Assembly: GCF_050946515.1 (NCBI RefSeq)
Contig: NZ_JBMNUX010000007.1
Coordinates: 62,001 to 126,000 of the forward strand
DNA length: 64,000 nt
Source: Tractidigestivibacter sp050946515
Lineage (GTDB): Bacteria; Actinomycetota; Coriobacteriia; Coriobacteriales; Atopobiaceae
Direction of reading: 5' to 3'
Under the pieces are notes generated by a model. The model saw only the letters and a list, made by a program, of their open reading frames with translations. It made no database searches and was not told the DNA's origin. Below are positions 36,276-45,024 of the stretch, piece after piece. Position 1 is the first letter of the stretch. Each line of letters opens with the position of its first letter. The translations under genes were made by a program, and so were the position numbers.

Positions 36276-37556
36276 TTAATTGCAAGAATGATGCTCGGCA
36301 GCAATCTCCTTGCCAATGCGATAAGGAATTCCGACCACCAATGCGTTGCCCATGCAAAAGGCTCGCTGACCGTCGGTCATCCCCGTATTCGTCCAGCCCT
36401 TCGGAAAGCACTGCAGCTGGTCAAGCTCATCGGGAACCAAGCGACGCAAGCGACCATCTGGGCATTTAACGACGTGCTTGAAGCGAGAAGCGCCACGTCC
36501 TCCCTCGCCAGTCAGAATGGTGCGAGAAGGACGGTCCGTCGCATCGGGAAATGACATTGCGCCCTCAGAATATCGATACGAGAAGCCCGTCGTCTTATTG
36601 ACTCGCTCCTCGCTTTTTGAGCCCTTGAGATACTCCCACTTTGAAATCTGCGATTCTGGAACGAAGAACTCTTCTGACACTTCTTCCTCTGGAACAAGAA
36701 CATCGCCCAGCGTGGAGCGCTCTCCCTCGTAAGCTTCGACAACGCGGCAGGTCAAAGCATTATGTCCCACCATTACGCCGGCATCCGCGAAAGGAGAGAG
36801 CTTGCCTCCCAAGTTAAAGCTCTGCGATGTCTCGTAGATGTCTTCTGGAATCGTTACCGACCAGACGGCTTCCGGCTCCTCAATCGGGAACGCTCGAGCA
36901 ATAACTCCACCAGTCAGGCGTTCCTCCAAATCCCAGTCGGCTCCCCTCTCGGCATATATGTATACGCGTTTCCTACGCTGCGGAAATCCGTACTCGGCAC
37001 TATTAATCACGCGCCATTCAACGGAATAGCCAAGTGAAGCCAAGCATGAGAGAATGATTGCGAAGTCACGACCACGCTGCTTCGCAGGGCTCTTCAGCAA
37101 CCGGTCAACGTTCTCGAAAAGGCAGTACTTAGCGTTGTTCTCTGACTTAGCAAGCTGCAAGCGAAGAAAACGATAGATGTCCCACCAGAGAACACCCTTC
37201 TTGCCCTCAATTCCGGCAGCCTGTGAAAGCGGTCTTGCCACGGAATAGTCCTGGCAAGGAAAACCTCCGACTACCATATCGACATCTGGTATCCGACGCT
37301 CACCCGCATCGTACTCATTGAGAACTGCTTCGATGTCCTCGTTTACAACGGACCCCTTGCCGAAGCGAGCCTCGTAGCAGCGCGCAGCAAACTGTCGCTT
37401 GTCAGAGCCTGGCTCCCATTGGTTTGCCCAAACAGTACGAAACGGACCTGCCTTGGGCAAATCCCATCCATTTTCCGAATCGCTGTAGCCTTCAAGCCCC
37501 AGCCGAAATCCGCCGACCCCTGCAAAGAGCTCGGCAACTGTAATCTCGTCGTCCAC
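36276..37556 (-). CDS. DNA (cytosine-5) methyltransferase
   Basis: 426 aa, GTG start at 37556 after CGGAGAAAC. C5-methylase motifs: I FAGVGGFRLGL (11-21), IV GGFPCQDYS with catalytic Cys101, VI ENV (148-150), VIII QRRKRVYIYA, and X MGNALVVGIP near the C-terminus; the long VIII-IX stretch is the target-recognition domain. With a Sau3AI-type endonuclease next door, a GATm5C specificity is the likely partner, by inference. Noticeably more A+T-rich than flanking genes, suggesting transfer as part of a restriction-modification island. Confidence 0.93.
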   Translation of the reverse strand: MDDEITVAELFAGVGGFRLGLEGYSDSENGWDLPKAGPFRTVWANQWEPGSDKRQFAARCYEARFGKGSVVNEDIEAVLNEYDAGERRIPDVDMVVGGFPCQDYSVARPLSQAAGIEGKKGVLWWDIYRFLRLQLAKSENNAKYCLFENVDRLLKSPAKQRGRDFAIILSCLASLGYSVEWRVINSAEYGFPQRRKRVYIYAERGADWDLEERLTGGVIARAFPIEEPEAVWSVTIPEDIYETSQSFNLGGKLSPFADAGVMVGHNALTCRVVEAYEGERSTLGDVLVPEEEVSEEFFVPESQISKWEYLKGSKSEERVNKTTGFSYRYSEGAMSFPDATDRPSRTILTGEGGRGASRFKHVVKCPDGRLRRLVPDELDQLQCFPKGWTNTGMTDGQRAFCMGNALVVGIPYRIGKEIAAEHHSCN

Positions 37557-37744
37557 GTTTCTCCGATCGCTGTCTGTGGACCGTTGTCGCAGATCATGAT
37601 AACCGATCGAGCGGACAGGATTTGAGGAAACACTGTCGCGTCACTTGCCCGACCGAAGTCAAAATCAGCCTGTTCGGGAAATTGAGCTGAAAACGAGAAC
37701 CAATTGGAAGAACCTGCAGCAATGTCGGTCGCTGAAGGGGCTTC

Positions 37745-38316
37745 ATGGCGAGAAACTACTGGTCTTTTGAAGAGACATCGATAGCGTTTCTTCTCTATCT
37801 GACGATTCCCCGCAAGGACTGTGACGACAAGAACATCAGATTCAGAAACATGGCAAAGGCAATCAAGAGAAGTCCCAGTTCTGTTGCTCTCAAGATTTGA
37901 AACATCGCGACGCACGATGAAAATCCCCTTCGTGAGGGCAACGTTGGTATGACGAACGGAAACCGACTGGATTCCGAGGGCTGGGACCACTACAGCAGAA
38001 GGCGATAACTATCTAAGGCAAGCCATTGCCTGGCTCGAAGAAGCATTAACGCCCATAGAAGAAGTCCTTGAGGAAGAATCTCCCCCCTGCCGATAGGCTT
38101 CTCCTCAACGCACAGCATGATAGGACCTTTTACCAAGATCGTATTACGATTGATGAGCAGCACCGGATTCATGTCTCAAAGCTTGTTCACCACAACGAAG
38201 CCAACGACAAGTTGATCTGGAGCTTTGCAAGAGCGCCAATCAACGAGCCCAAGTGTTTCCCGCCATCGCCCAATTTCATCGAGAATCACAACGGCGTGAT
38301 TCTCAAGCCGTCGTAA
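37745..38316 (+). pseudogene. Broken HNH restriction endonuclease gene
   Basis: Three plus-strand frames add up to a decayed HNH nuclease. From ATG 37745: MARNYWSFEETSIAFLLYLT ... KAIKRSPSSVALKI, then an in-frame TGA at 37898, then NIATHDENPLREGNVGMTNGN ... WDHYS to a TAA at 38006; a second frame continues to 38096; a third (38068-38316) encodes the C-terminal LLLNAQHDRTFYQDRITI and FPPSPNFIENHNGVIL. The order matches phage/restriction-type HNH proteins, but the central Cys-rich HNH core is deleted. No function can remain. Confidence 0.75.
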
Positions 38317-38354
38317 GAATAAGAATCGTGGCTATCCAAGCACAGAAACCCTAG

Positions 38355-39482
38355 TCAGCATCCCGGCAATGCTTTCTTCTTGAATGAGATGTGTCCCGAC
38401 TCATCTGCCGAATACTCAACAAATGTTAGATTGTTCCAGACCCGAGACTCAAGCGGTCTACCTCTTACGTATTCTCTTTTTACCGCTGCCGCGCTATTAC
38501 CAATTACTGAATCAGGTATTTTTGAGGAGACCAAATAGGCTGTAATCAGCGAATAGTCCCCACTTGCATACTCCGTCGAAATCCATTCGACATACCTCAT
38601 TACCTGCAAGACGTTTTCGTACTTGAGTGTGTCCTTCTTCAACTCTGCAACTAAGTAGCTGTCGATAATTGGCTTATAGCCCTTTATCCAGCGATACCCA
38701 AACACGTCCATCTTGTCCATGTAATCAACTGGCTTAAACGGCGACGCGGGAACCTGATGACTCAAGAAATCCCACCTTCCAAATACCTCAATAGTCTCTG
38801 GGTCCTCAATGGTAAGCTGGTGAAGTAGCCCAACTTCAAGAGTCATTTCACTTCTCAGTTCCCTATTGGAATTGCGACGCTGCCTAACAAGACCCGTAAT
38901 ATTTGGACCATCGAATTCGGAATTCACGATAGTTGCATCCTCAATGCGGGGAAGAACATTTGATGCTTCATCGCGATTTGCATGCAATAGTGCGGCATCA
39001 AACGCAAGCTGCTCTTCATCATCAAGTTTGATAAAGGACCTTTTCCAGAAAACACGCAGAGAACGAAACGCGGATGGGTTTGATTCAAGCATCTCGTCCA
39101 TGTCAACACATTTACTGAAGTACCTTGGACACGGATAGAAGGATATCTCCCATCGTTGAATGCGCGGATTATCCTTATTGCTCCGGTCGACCACGAGATT
39201 CGGATGAGACATAACGTCAAGATATTTCCCATTAGTAGCTTCTGGAAAGACTTCACGTACGCAGGTTATTCCATCTCCCCAATCGAGAATTCTGCCAATG
39301 CCGTAAATCTTTCGCTTTGTAAAAAAGTAAACCTTATCGCCAGGCTTCATGGTTACAAAATCACCGAGGGTTGATTCCGTTGCACTCGACCATTTCGGGC
39401 TCATTAGTGGAGAGTACCTGCCCTCCTTCATTGCCTTCTTGCACGAAGCCTCATCCTTGAACGTAATGAGATAGCCGGCCAT
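38355..39482 (-). CDS. Putative PD-(D/E)XK nuclease with N-terminal PUA/EVE-like domain
   Basis: 375 aa. The N-terminal 70 residues (MAGYLITFKDEASC ... VYFFTKRKIYGIGRI) look like a PUA/EVE-type fold, which in other proteins reads modified bases. The C-terminal part has DSYLVAELKKDTLKYENVL and QVMRYVEWI: Asp274, Glu280 and Lys282 fit a PD-(D/E)XK centre similar to NucS-type nucleases. ATG 39482 follows GGAGGTTCAATA and overlaps the stop of the Sau3AI-type gene (TAATG), so both are made together. No family name is certain; it could be an accessory nuclease or a regulator. Confidence 0.55.
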   Translation of the reverse strand: MAGYLITFKDEASCKKAMKEGRYSPLMSPKWSSATESTLGDFVTMKPGDKVYFFTKRKIYGIGRILDWGDGITCVREVFPEATNGKYLDVMSHPNLVVDRSNKDNPRIQRWEISFYPCPRYFSKCVDMDEMLESNPSAFRSLRVFWKRSFIKLDDEEQLAFDAALLHANRDEASNVLPRIEDATIVNSEFDGPNITGLVRQRRNSNRELRSEMTLEVGLLHQLTIEDPETIEVFGRWDFLSHQVPASPFKPVDYMDKMDVFGYRWIKGYKPIIDSYLVAELKKDTLKYENVLQVMRYVEWISTEYASGDYSLITAYLVSSKIPDSVIGNSAAAVKREYVRGRPLESRVWNNLTFVEYSADESGHISFKKKALPGC

Positions 39483-40843
39483 TATTGAACCTCCGAATCC
39501 GAAAGTTTTCGTGCAATCTCTTCCTTTAGATAGCCCTGATTTAGCCAGAAGCACTTCTTAGTAACGGGCTCGCCATGCGGCTGCGGACTAACATCGGCAG
39601 CATTTTGCCCATGCGGACGAACGTGGCAACAGCGATTCTCGGTGGATTTCACCGAGATGTCCGCGCGACCATATCGAACGTTTTTCTGCATCTGGTCATA
39701 GCAACGCTTCGCCTCGGGAATGTCGCGCTCGGGCATCTGCCAAAGGCAGAGATCCGAAAGACGATACTCGCCATCATTCCCCTCGCGATAAATCACGAAG
39801 AGCCACATTTGCTGAAGGTAGCTATAGAAGTCAGACTCGTAAAAAGGTGTCACCTCAAGCTCGAAGTAGTCAAAAGCCGGAAATGACACCGCCTCCTTGG
39901 GACGCCCGTTCCGTGTCAGCCGGATGGTCTTCGGCTTGATGCCAGCCTTAACGAATTCATCAATCTCTGCGTCCTTGTCCACGCCCAAAATCCTCTTGGT
40001 AACCAAGGCGCAAGCATTTTTTGGAAGTCGCTCCCCAGACTTTCCAACATGGAATCTAGAACACAGCTGCTCTTGAGTGAGACCAATGTAGGGCTCAAAG
40101 CGCTTTCTAACCAGCGAAAGCAAATCAAGCTCGCGCTCGCTCTTATCACGCTTGATAGCTTGGCGATTTTGCAGCAGCTTATTCTCCGCTGCCGTCATGT
40201 ACGATGCCTTCAATGCCCAAGCACGCGGCTTTGCAAGAACATCCGAATAAGGCTGATTTCTGCGAACTGTTGAGTCGGCAGCTTTGGTACATGCTTCCAA
40301 GTAAAGCGTGTCAGAGCCAGAGATGTCCTCCGCATGACCAGCTCGCACCTTGTTTACGACAGTCTCCCAGTCTGCCTTGAACTGAGGCATGTCCTCTTTC
40401 GGAAGCCCCCAAAGCTCAGCAAGAATTACCTCATAGTCAAGAGGGTCCTTGTTCTTCTCCCAGAGATAGGAGATGAGAAGAACCTTCGATGCCTTGTCCA
40501 AGAGGTGGCTGGTCTCAAACGTTTCGTTTACCACGGTCATGTAGTCAATCATGGTAATGACCAGGCGTTCCTTGGCAACCAGGCTCTTGTGGGCACCGCG
40601 CTTCATCGGGGTTGTTTTGAGTTCGAGGCCGACCTTGGGAAAGTCGGGTTCAGAATCGCTATTCGGCTTGTACTCGAAGTAGTACTCCTCAATCGCGTTA
40701 CCAAAGGACCCTCGGCGCTTTTTGGGGCTCTGCAGCTCAGGGGCGTCAGTCTTCTCGCGAAGAGTATGTCCGACGAGCTCTTGCGCGTACTCAACAATTG
40801 AATCAATTTTCGAATCATCGTATGGGAGCGATTGGTCAGGCAT
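39482..40843 (-). CDS. Sau3AI/MutH-family type II restriction endonuclease
   Basis: 453 aa, matching the length of Sau3AI with two MutH-like halves. The first half has the active site: Glu52/53 (GNAIEEYYF), Asp67 (SEPDFPK) and Glu74-x-Lys76 (VGLELKTTP). The second half (from about 240) is an allosteric-type repeat: RFHVGKSGERLPKNACALV and FELEVTPFYESDFYSYLQQMW. Predicted to cut GATC. ATG 40843 with GGAGGGGCA decides the start. It pairs with the C5 methyltransferase at 36276-37556, separated by the broken HNH gene and the EVE-like nuclease. Confidence 0.85.
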   Translation of the reverse strand: MPDQSLPYDDSKIDSIVEYAQELVGHTLREKTDAPELQSPKKRRGSFGNAIEEYYFEYKPNSDSEPDFPKVGLELKTTPMKRGAHKSLVAKERLVITMIDYMTVVNETFETSHLLDKASKVLLISYLWEKNKDPLDYEVILAELWGLPKEDMPQFKADWETVVNKVRAGHAEDISGSDTLYLEACTKAADSTVRRNQPYSDVLAKPRAWALKASYMTAAENKLLQNRQAIKRDKSERELDLLSLVRKRFEPYIGLTQEQLCSRFHVGKSGERLPKNACALVTKRILGVDKDAEIDEFVKAGIKPKTIRLTRNGRPKEAVSFPAFDYFELEVTPFYESDFYSYLQQMWLFVIYREGNDGEYRLSDLCLWQMPERDIPEAKRCYDQMQKNVRYGRADISVKSTENRCCHVRPHGQNAADVSPQPHGEPVTKKCFWLNQGYLKEEIARKLSDSEVQ

Positions 40844-41074
40844 TGCCCCTCCTCTATTATCTGGGATCAATATAGCCTAACCAATCTGAAAGCCGGATGC
40901 CTTGCATGCGTACCTTGGACGTCTTGGCTTGCTATTTGAACGGAAGATGCGACGCACGAGCCTTGAGCAATCAATTCGCTCCCGCACTGTTGCCGCAGTA
41001 ATAGAAACGGCACTCGCCACAGATTTTCTCCGTGACGAGCGCCTTGATAATAATGAGCCGGACGATTCTTCTAG

Positions 41075-42253
41075 CTACGCTCCCCAGACGCGCTCAGCGA
41101 TTCGACGCACCAGCGCAATCTTTGCCCACTGGTCATCCTCCGTCAGGACGTTGCCTTCTTCCGTGGACGAAAAGCCGCACTGCGTGGAGAGCCGCAGGTG
41201 GTCGAGTGGAACGTAGCGCTCGGCCTCGTGGATGCGTGCGATGACGTCCTTCTCGTCCTCAAGCTCGCCAGACTTGGACGTGACTAGGCCCAGCACCACA
41301 ACGCGGTCATGCTCGGCCGCATGGGCAAGCGGCTCGAAGCCGCCGGCGCGGTCGGAGTCGTACTCCAAAAAGAAGCCGTCGTAGTTGGCGCGGAAGAGCT
41401 CGGGCGCAACGGGGTCGTATCCGCCTGAGCTGAACCAGGTGCTGCGGAAGTTGCCGCGGCACACGTGCGTGGTGATTGCCATGTCCGCGGGCTTGGCCTC
41501 AAGCGCAAGGTTGATGGTGTCGACGTAGCGCCGCTCCAGCGCGTCGAGGTCAATGCCGCGGGCCTGGTAGGCGGCGCGCTTCTCGGCATCGCAGAGCTCT
41601 CCCCAGCTGGTGTCATCAAACTGCAGGTAGCGGCAGCCAAGCTCGTAGAAGGCCCTGATGGCGTGCTGATAGGCGATGGCGATGTCGTGAGAGAGGGCAT
41701 CCTCACCATCCGCGCCGGCGTAGCGTTCAATGGGCTGGTAGGTCTCGCTGCCACGCACGCAGGGGATGAGGTGGAGCATCGACGGCGAGGGAATCGTCAG
41801 CTTGGTGGGGTAGCCATCGGCAATGCGTTGCAGGCGAGCGAATGCGTCGAGGAACGGATGGTCCTTGGGAAAGTCGACCTTGCCAGTAAATCGCAGCTGC
41901 GCGCCCTTGGGCTTGAGACCCTTGAACTCGACGGACCAAGCGCTTGCGTCCACGCGCTCGACGCCAGACAAGGCCTCGAGAAAGTCAAGGTGCCACATCG
42001 CGCGGCGGAACTCGCCGTCGGTCACGGCCTTAAGGCCGGCTTCGCGCTCGCGGGCGACGAGCTCGGCCACGCACTCGTCCTCGACCTGCGTGAGCGCCGC
42101 CTTGTCGATGCGACCTGCGGCAAAGTCCGCGCGGGCGGCCTTGAGCCTGTTGGGCCTCAGGAAGCTGCCGACGATGTCGTAGGTGTAGGGCGGCTGCCGA
42201 AGTTCGGCAACCTGAGAGCTGGAAGCGGCAGAAGTAGCGTCTCTCTGGGTCAT
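41075..42253 (-). CDS. Cobalamin-independent methionine synthase-like protein (MetE C-domain, YxjG/YxjH type)
   Basis: 392 aa, about half of full MetE, corresponding to its catalytic barrel. Zinc ligands are seen as His and Cys in THVCRGNF and Cys in LSTQCGFSST; DGEFRRAMWHLDFLEAL and QFDDTSWGELCD are typical of the YxjG group, which methylates homocysteine from a donor that remains uncertain. SD GGAGACCAACT before the ATG. The upstream LysR gene, 77 bp away on the same strand, is a plausible regulator. Confidence 0.85.
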   Translation of the reverse strand: MTQRDATSAASSSQVAELRQPPYTYDIVGSFLRPNRLKAARADFAAGRIDKAALTQVEDECVAELVAREREAGLKAVTDGEFRRAMWHLDFLEALSGVERVDASAWSVEFKGLKPKGAQLRFTGKVDFPKDHPFLDAFARLQRIADGYPTKLTIPSPSMLHLIPCVRGSETYQPIERYAGADGEDALSHDIAIAYQHAIRAFYELGCRYLQFDDTSWGELCDAEKRAAYQARGIDLDALERRYVDTINLALEAKPADMAITTHVCRGNFRSTWFSSGGYDPVAPELFRANYDGFFLEYDSDRAGGFEPLAHAAEHDRVVVLGLVTSKSGELEDEKDVIARIHEAERYVPLDHLRLSTQCGFSSTEEGNVLTEDDQWAKIALVRRIAERVWGA

Positions 42254-42330
42254 AGTTGGTCTCCTTCGTTGCGTCTTTTGACAACAACGAATGGTGACGC
42301 TTCTCTCGTCCCCTCGGTACTACCTATGTT

Positions 42331-43260
42331 CTATTGATTGCCATAGCCTGCGGCTATGTAATGCGAGACATAGTCAGACAGCAGCTCGAGGTAGCGAGCT
42401 CCCAAGTGCGAAAGGGGGCGGCGCGGCTGGTGGATGTAGCCCAGCTCCATTGTCCCTCCGTCAGCAAGCGGCACGGCCACGATTTCCGTCCCGTTGAGGT
42501 CGGCGGAGAGGATGCCGCTTGATATGGTGTAGCCATCCAGCCCGATGAGCAGGTTGAAGAGCGTAGCGCGGTCCGTGACAACGATGGACTTGTCGGCGGG
42601 CTCTGTGATGTGCGGCTCCTCGGCGAAGAAGAACGAGTTGCGAGAGCCTTGGTCGTAGCTAAGGCGTGGATAGGGAGCAAGGTCGGCAAGCGTGACCGAG
42701 GCGCGGGCGGCAAGCGGGCTGGTGCGGCTGACAAAGATGTGCTCGCGTGCGGTGAAAAGCGGCTCGAAGCGCAGCTCCGCGTCGCGCAGGGCGCTTGCGA
42801 GGACCTCGCGGTTGAAGTCGTTTCGATAAATGACGCCCAGCTCAGAGCGCTGCAGGCGCACGTCCTCGATTGTGCCGTAGGTGGTTCCCTCGCGCAGCGA
42901 GAACTCGTAGCGGTCGGCGCCGTACTCGCGCACTAGGCTCGCGAACGCGTTCACGACGAACGCGTAGTGCTGGCTGGAGACGGCAAAGACGCGGCGCGGC
43001 GGCTCGCCGTGCTTGTACTGCTGCTCCAAGATGTCTGCTTGCTCTATCACCTGCCGGGCATACGAGAGGAAGCGGGTTCCGTCCTCGGTGGGCGTGACCC
43101 CTCGGCTGGAGCGCTCGAAAATCGTGATGCCCATCTCGGCCTCGAGCTCAGAAATTGCCTTCGAGAGCGACGGCTGCGCAATGAAGAGGCTCGCCGCTGC
43201 CGCGGTGATCGAGCCGCTGTCGGCCACTTGGATGGCATATCTCAGCTGTTGAAGCGTCAT
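42331..43260 (-). CDS. LysR-family transcriptional regulator
   Basis: 309 aa. N-terminal winged HTH (MTLQQLRYAIQVADSGSITAAAASLFIAQPSLSKAISELE, split here for length: HTH core at 18-37) and a periplasmic-binding-like effector domain. ATG 43260 follows AGGGGAACC; a start further upstream has no SD. It precedes the MetE-like gene on the same strand and is divergent from pth. A sulphur or methionine signal is suggested by the neighbour only. Confidence 0.9.
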   Translation of the reverse strand: MTLQQLRYAIQVADSGSITAAAASLFIAQPSLSKAISELEAEMGITIFERSSRGVTPTEDGTRFLSYARQVIEQADILEQQYKHGEPPRRVFAVSSQHYAFVVNAFASLVREYGADRYEFSLREGTTYGTIEDVRLQRSELGVIYRNDFNREVLASALRDAELRFEPLFTAREHIFVSRTSPLAARASVTLADLAPYPRLSYDQGSRNSFFFAEEPHITEPADKSIVVTDRATLFNLLIGLDGYTISSGILSADLNGTEIVAVPLADGGTMELGYIHQPRRPLSHLGARYLELLSDYVSHYIAAGYGNQ

Positions 43261-43445
43261 GGTTCCCCTGTCATCGCACGAGCCATAGCCCAAGGATTTC
43301 TCATCTTGATTACCATAGATTAACGCTCTGGTCTACGGCCCGTGCCGGGCAGCCTCGCCGCGATACCCCATTTGGGATACCCTAGGTGGCAGACGCCACT
43401 CCAGCAAGAGGAGGAGCCTACCCAATAGACGAAGCGGAGAAAGCC

Positions 43446-44018
43446 ATGCCACAAGCCAACAAGCCCCAGCCCATTGCCCTTATTTGCGGGCTCGGAAACC
43501 CTGGCGAGGAGTATGCGCACACGCGGCACAACATAGGCTTCGCAACCGTCGACGTGCTCGCTCGGCGCGCTGGGGTGAGCTACTGGAAGAGCGAGGCGGG
43601 ATGCATGGTAGCGCACGCCGTCATTGGCGGTCGCCAAGTGCTTCTCGCAAAGCCACAAGATTTTATGAACACCTCAGGCGGTCCGCTTTCAAAGCTGATG
43701 CGTCAGGAGCACCTTGCGCCTGCGCAGATCCTCGTCGTGCACGACGAGGTCGACCTTCCCGCCGGACAGGTACGCGCAAAATGGGGAGGCGGCCTCAATG
43801 CTCACAACGGACTGAGATCCATTGCCAACAAGCTGGGCACGCGCGACTTCTCGCGCATCCGCTGCGGCATCGGCCGGCCTCCCGGAAAGATGCAAGTCGC
43901 AGACTACGTGCTGCGCGAGCTAAAGGGCGGCTTTCTCGAAGAGTTCCAAATCTTGGCGCAAGACGCCGCGAGCCTCTGCGAGCAGGTCGTACGCGATGGG
44001 ATGCCCACAAACTCATAA
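43446..44018 (+). CDS. pth: Peptidyl-tRNA hydrolase
   Basis: Recycles tRNA from peptidyl-tRNA released during stalled translation. 190 aa. GLGNPGEEYAHTRHNIGF carries the catalytic His28; KPQDFMNTSGGPL and HDEVDLPAG are the other conserved blocks; LNAHNGLRSI is the peptide-binding loop. ATG 43446 after GGAGAAAGCC is preferred over an upstream in-frame start at 43386. Confidence 0.95.
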   Translation: MPQANKPQPIALICGLGNPGEEYAHTRHNIGFATVDVLARRAGVSYWKSEAGCMVAHAVIGGRQVLLAKPQDFMNTSGGPLSKLMRQEHLAPAQILVVHDEVDLPAGQVRAKWGGGLNAHNGLRSIANKLGTRDFSRIRCGIGRPPGKMQVADYVLRELKGGFLEEFQILAQDAASLCEQVVRDGMPTNS

Positions 44019-44090
44019 CAAAATGTGAGCTCCAGCGAGCGTCTGGCAACGTTTGGCATGAAAGCTCTGTTCAACATAATTACTTACGAC

Positions 44091-44105
44091 TTCTAACAGT
44101 TAGAA
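44091..44105. promoter_or_regulatory. Palindrome in the nfnAB promoter region
   Basis: TTCTAACAGTTAGAA is a perfect 7-1-7 palindrome. It overlaps a plausible -10 (TAGAAT, 44101-44106) preceded by an ATTACT-like -35. A hairpin GGGCA-GAT-TGCCC lies a little further downstream in the leader. Confidence 0.4.
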
Positions 44106-44181
44106 TACTGGAGTTGGTAGGTTGTGGGCAGATTGCCCGCAGCCACATTCCGAAGCGGCTTTAGGAGAGGAGTTCGTCTTC

Positions 44182-45024
44182 ATGTACAAGATCCTCGAAA
44201 AGACGCAGTTCTCGGAGAAGGTGTTCAAGTTCCGCATCGAGGCACCAGAGATGGCAAAGCATGCTCATGCCGGCCAGTTCCTGATGGTTCGAGCCAACGA
44301 GACGGGAGAGCGCGTCCCGTTCACGTTTGCGGATTGGAACCCCGAAGAGGGCTGGGTCGAGTTCATCTTCATGGTGATTGGCAAGACCACCAAGATGCTC
44401 TCAACGTACGAGGTTGGTGACTCAATCCTGGACGTCACCGGTCCGCTGGGTCAGCCTACCGAGATGGGCGAGGGCAGCTATGCCGTCATCGGCGGCGGCG
44501 TTGGCCTGGCCATCGCCTACCCCGTTGCCCGCGCGCTGGTCAACACCGGCCACGAGGTCCACGCCATCATGGGCGCCCGCACCAAGGAGCTGCTGCTTCT
44601 TGAGGACCAGTTCCGTGAGCTGCTCCCCGAGGACCACATCCACATCACCACGGACGATGGCTCCTACTGCGAGAAGGGCGTCGTCACCGCGCCGCTGGAG
44701 CGCCTGCTCCAGGCAAAGGCCGTCGACCAAATCTTCTGCGTCGGCCCCGTGCCGATGATGAAGTTCTCGACCCTCACCGCCGAGAAGTACGGCACCCCCA
44801 TCACCGCGTCGCTCAACCCCATCATGGTCGACGGCACTGGCATGTGCGGTTGCTGCCGCGTCGAGATCGACGGCCAGACGAAGTTCGCCTGCGTCGACGG
44901 TCCTGACTTTGACGCAACCAAGGTCAACTGGAACGACCTTCGCGTTCGCCAGGCGGCCTATCGCACCGAGGAGGGCCAGGCCCTCAAGGCCTATGAGGAG
45001 GCGAACTGCGCATGCCACAAGTAA
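44182..45024 (+). CDS. nfnA: NADH-dependent ferredoxin:NADP+ oxidoreductase, NfnA-type subunit
   Basis: 280 aa FAD/NAD(P)-binding reductase of the dihydroorotate-dehydrogenase-electron-transfer/sulfide dehydrogenase type. MYKILEK opens the FAD domain (GQFLMVRANETGERVPFTFAD); AVIGGGVGLAIAYPVARAL is the nucleotide-binding segment; four cysteines in GTGMCGCCRVEI and KFACVDGPDFD bind a [2Fe-2S] cluster. It overlaps nfnB by 13 bases. The pair corresponds to the electron-bifurcating transhydrogenase of anaerobes; ferredoxin use is inferred. Confidence 0.88.
   Translation: MYKILEKTQFSEKVFKFRIEAPEMAKHAHAGQFLMVRANETGERVPFTFADWNPEEGWVEFIFMVIGKTTKMLSTYEVGDSILDVTGPLGQPTEMGEGSYAVIGGGVGLAIAYPVARALVNTGHEVHAIMGARTKELLLLEDQFRELLPEDHIHITTDDGSYCEKGVVTAPLERLLQAKAVDQIFCVGPVPMMKFSTLTAEKYGTPITASLNPIMVDGTGMCGCCRVEIDGQTKFACVDGPDFDATKVNWNDLRVRQAAYRTEEGQALKAYEEANCACHK

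Noticed and set aside
37343..37990. 215-codon minus-strand ORF between the methylase and the EVE-like gene
   Set aside because: It overlaps the methylase 5' end in another frame and is antisense to the HNH pseudogene; the plus strand explains the region better.
42254..42330. SAM riboswitch upstream of the MetE-like gene
   Set aside because: Only 77 bp separate it from the LysR gene, and no S-box-like stems or conserved blocks are visible there.
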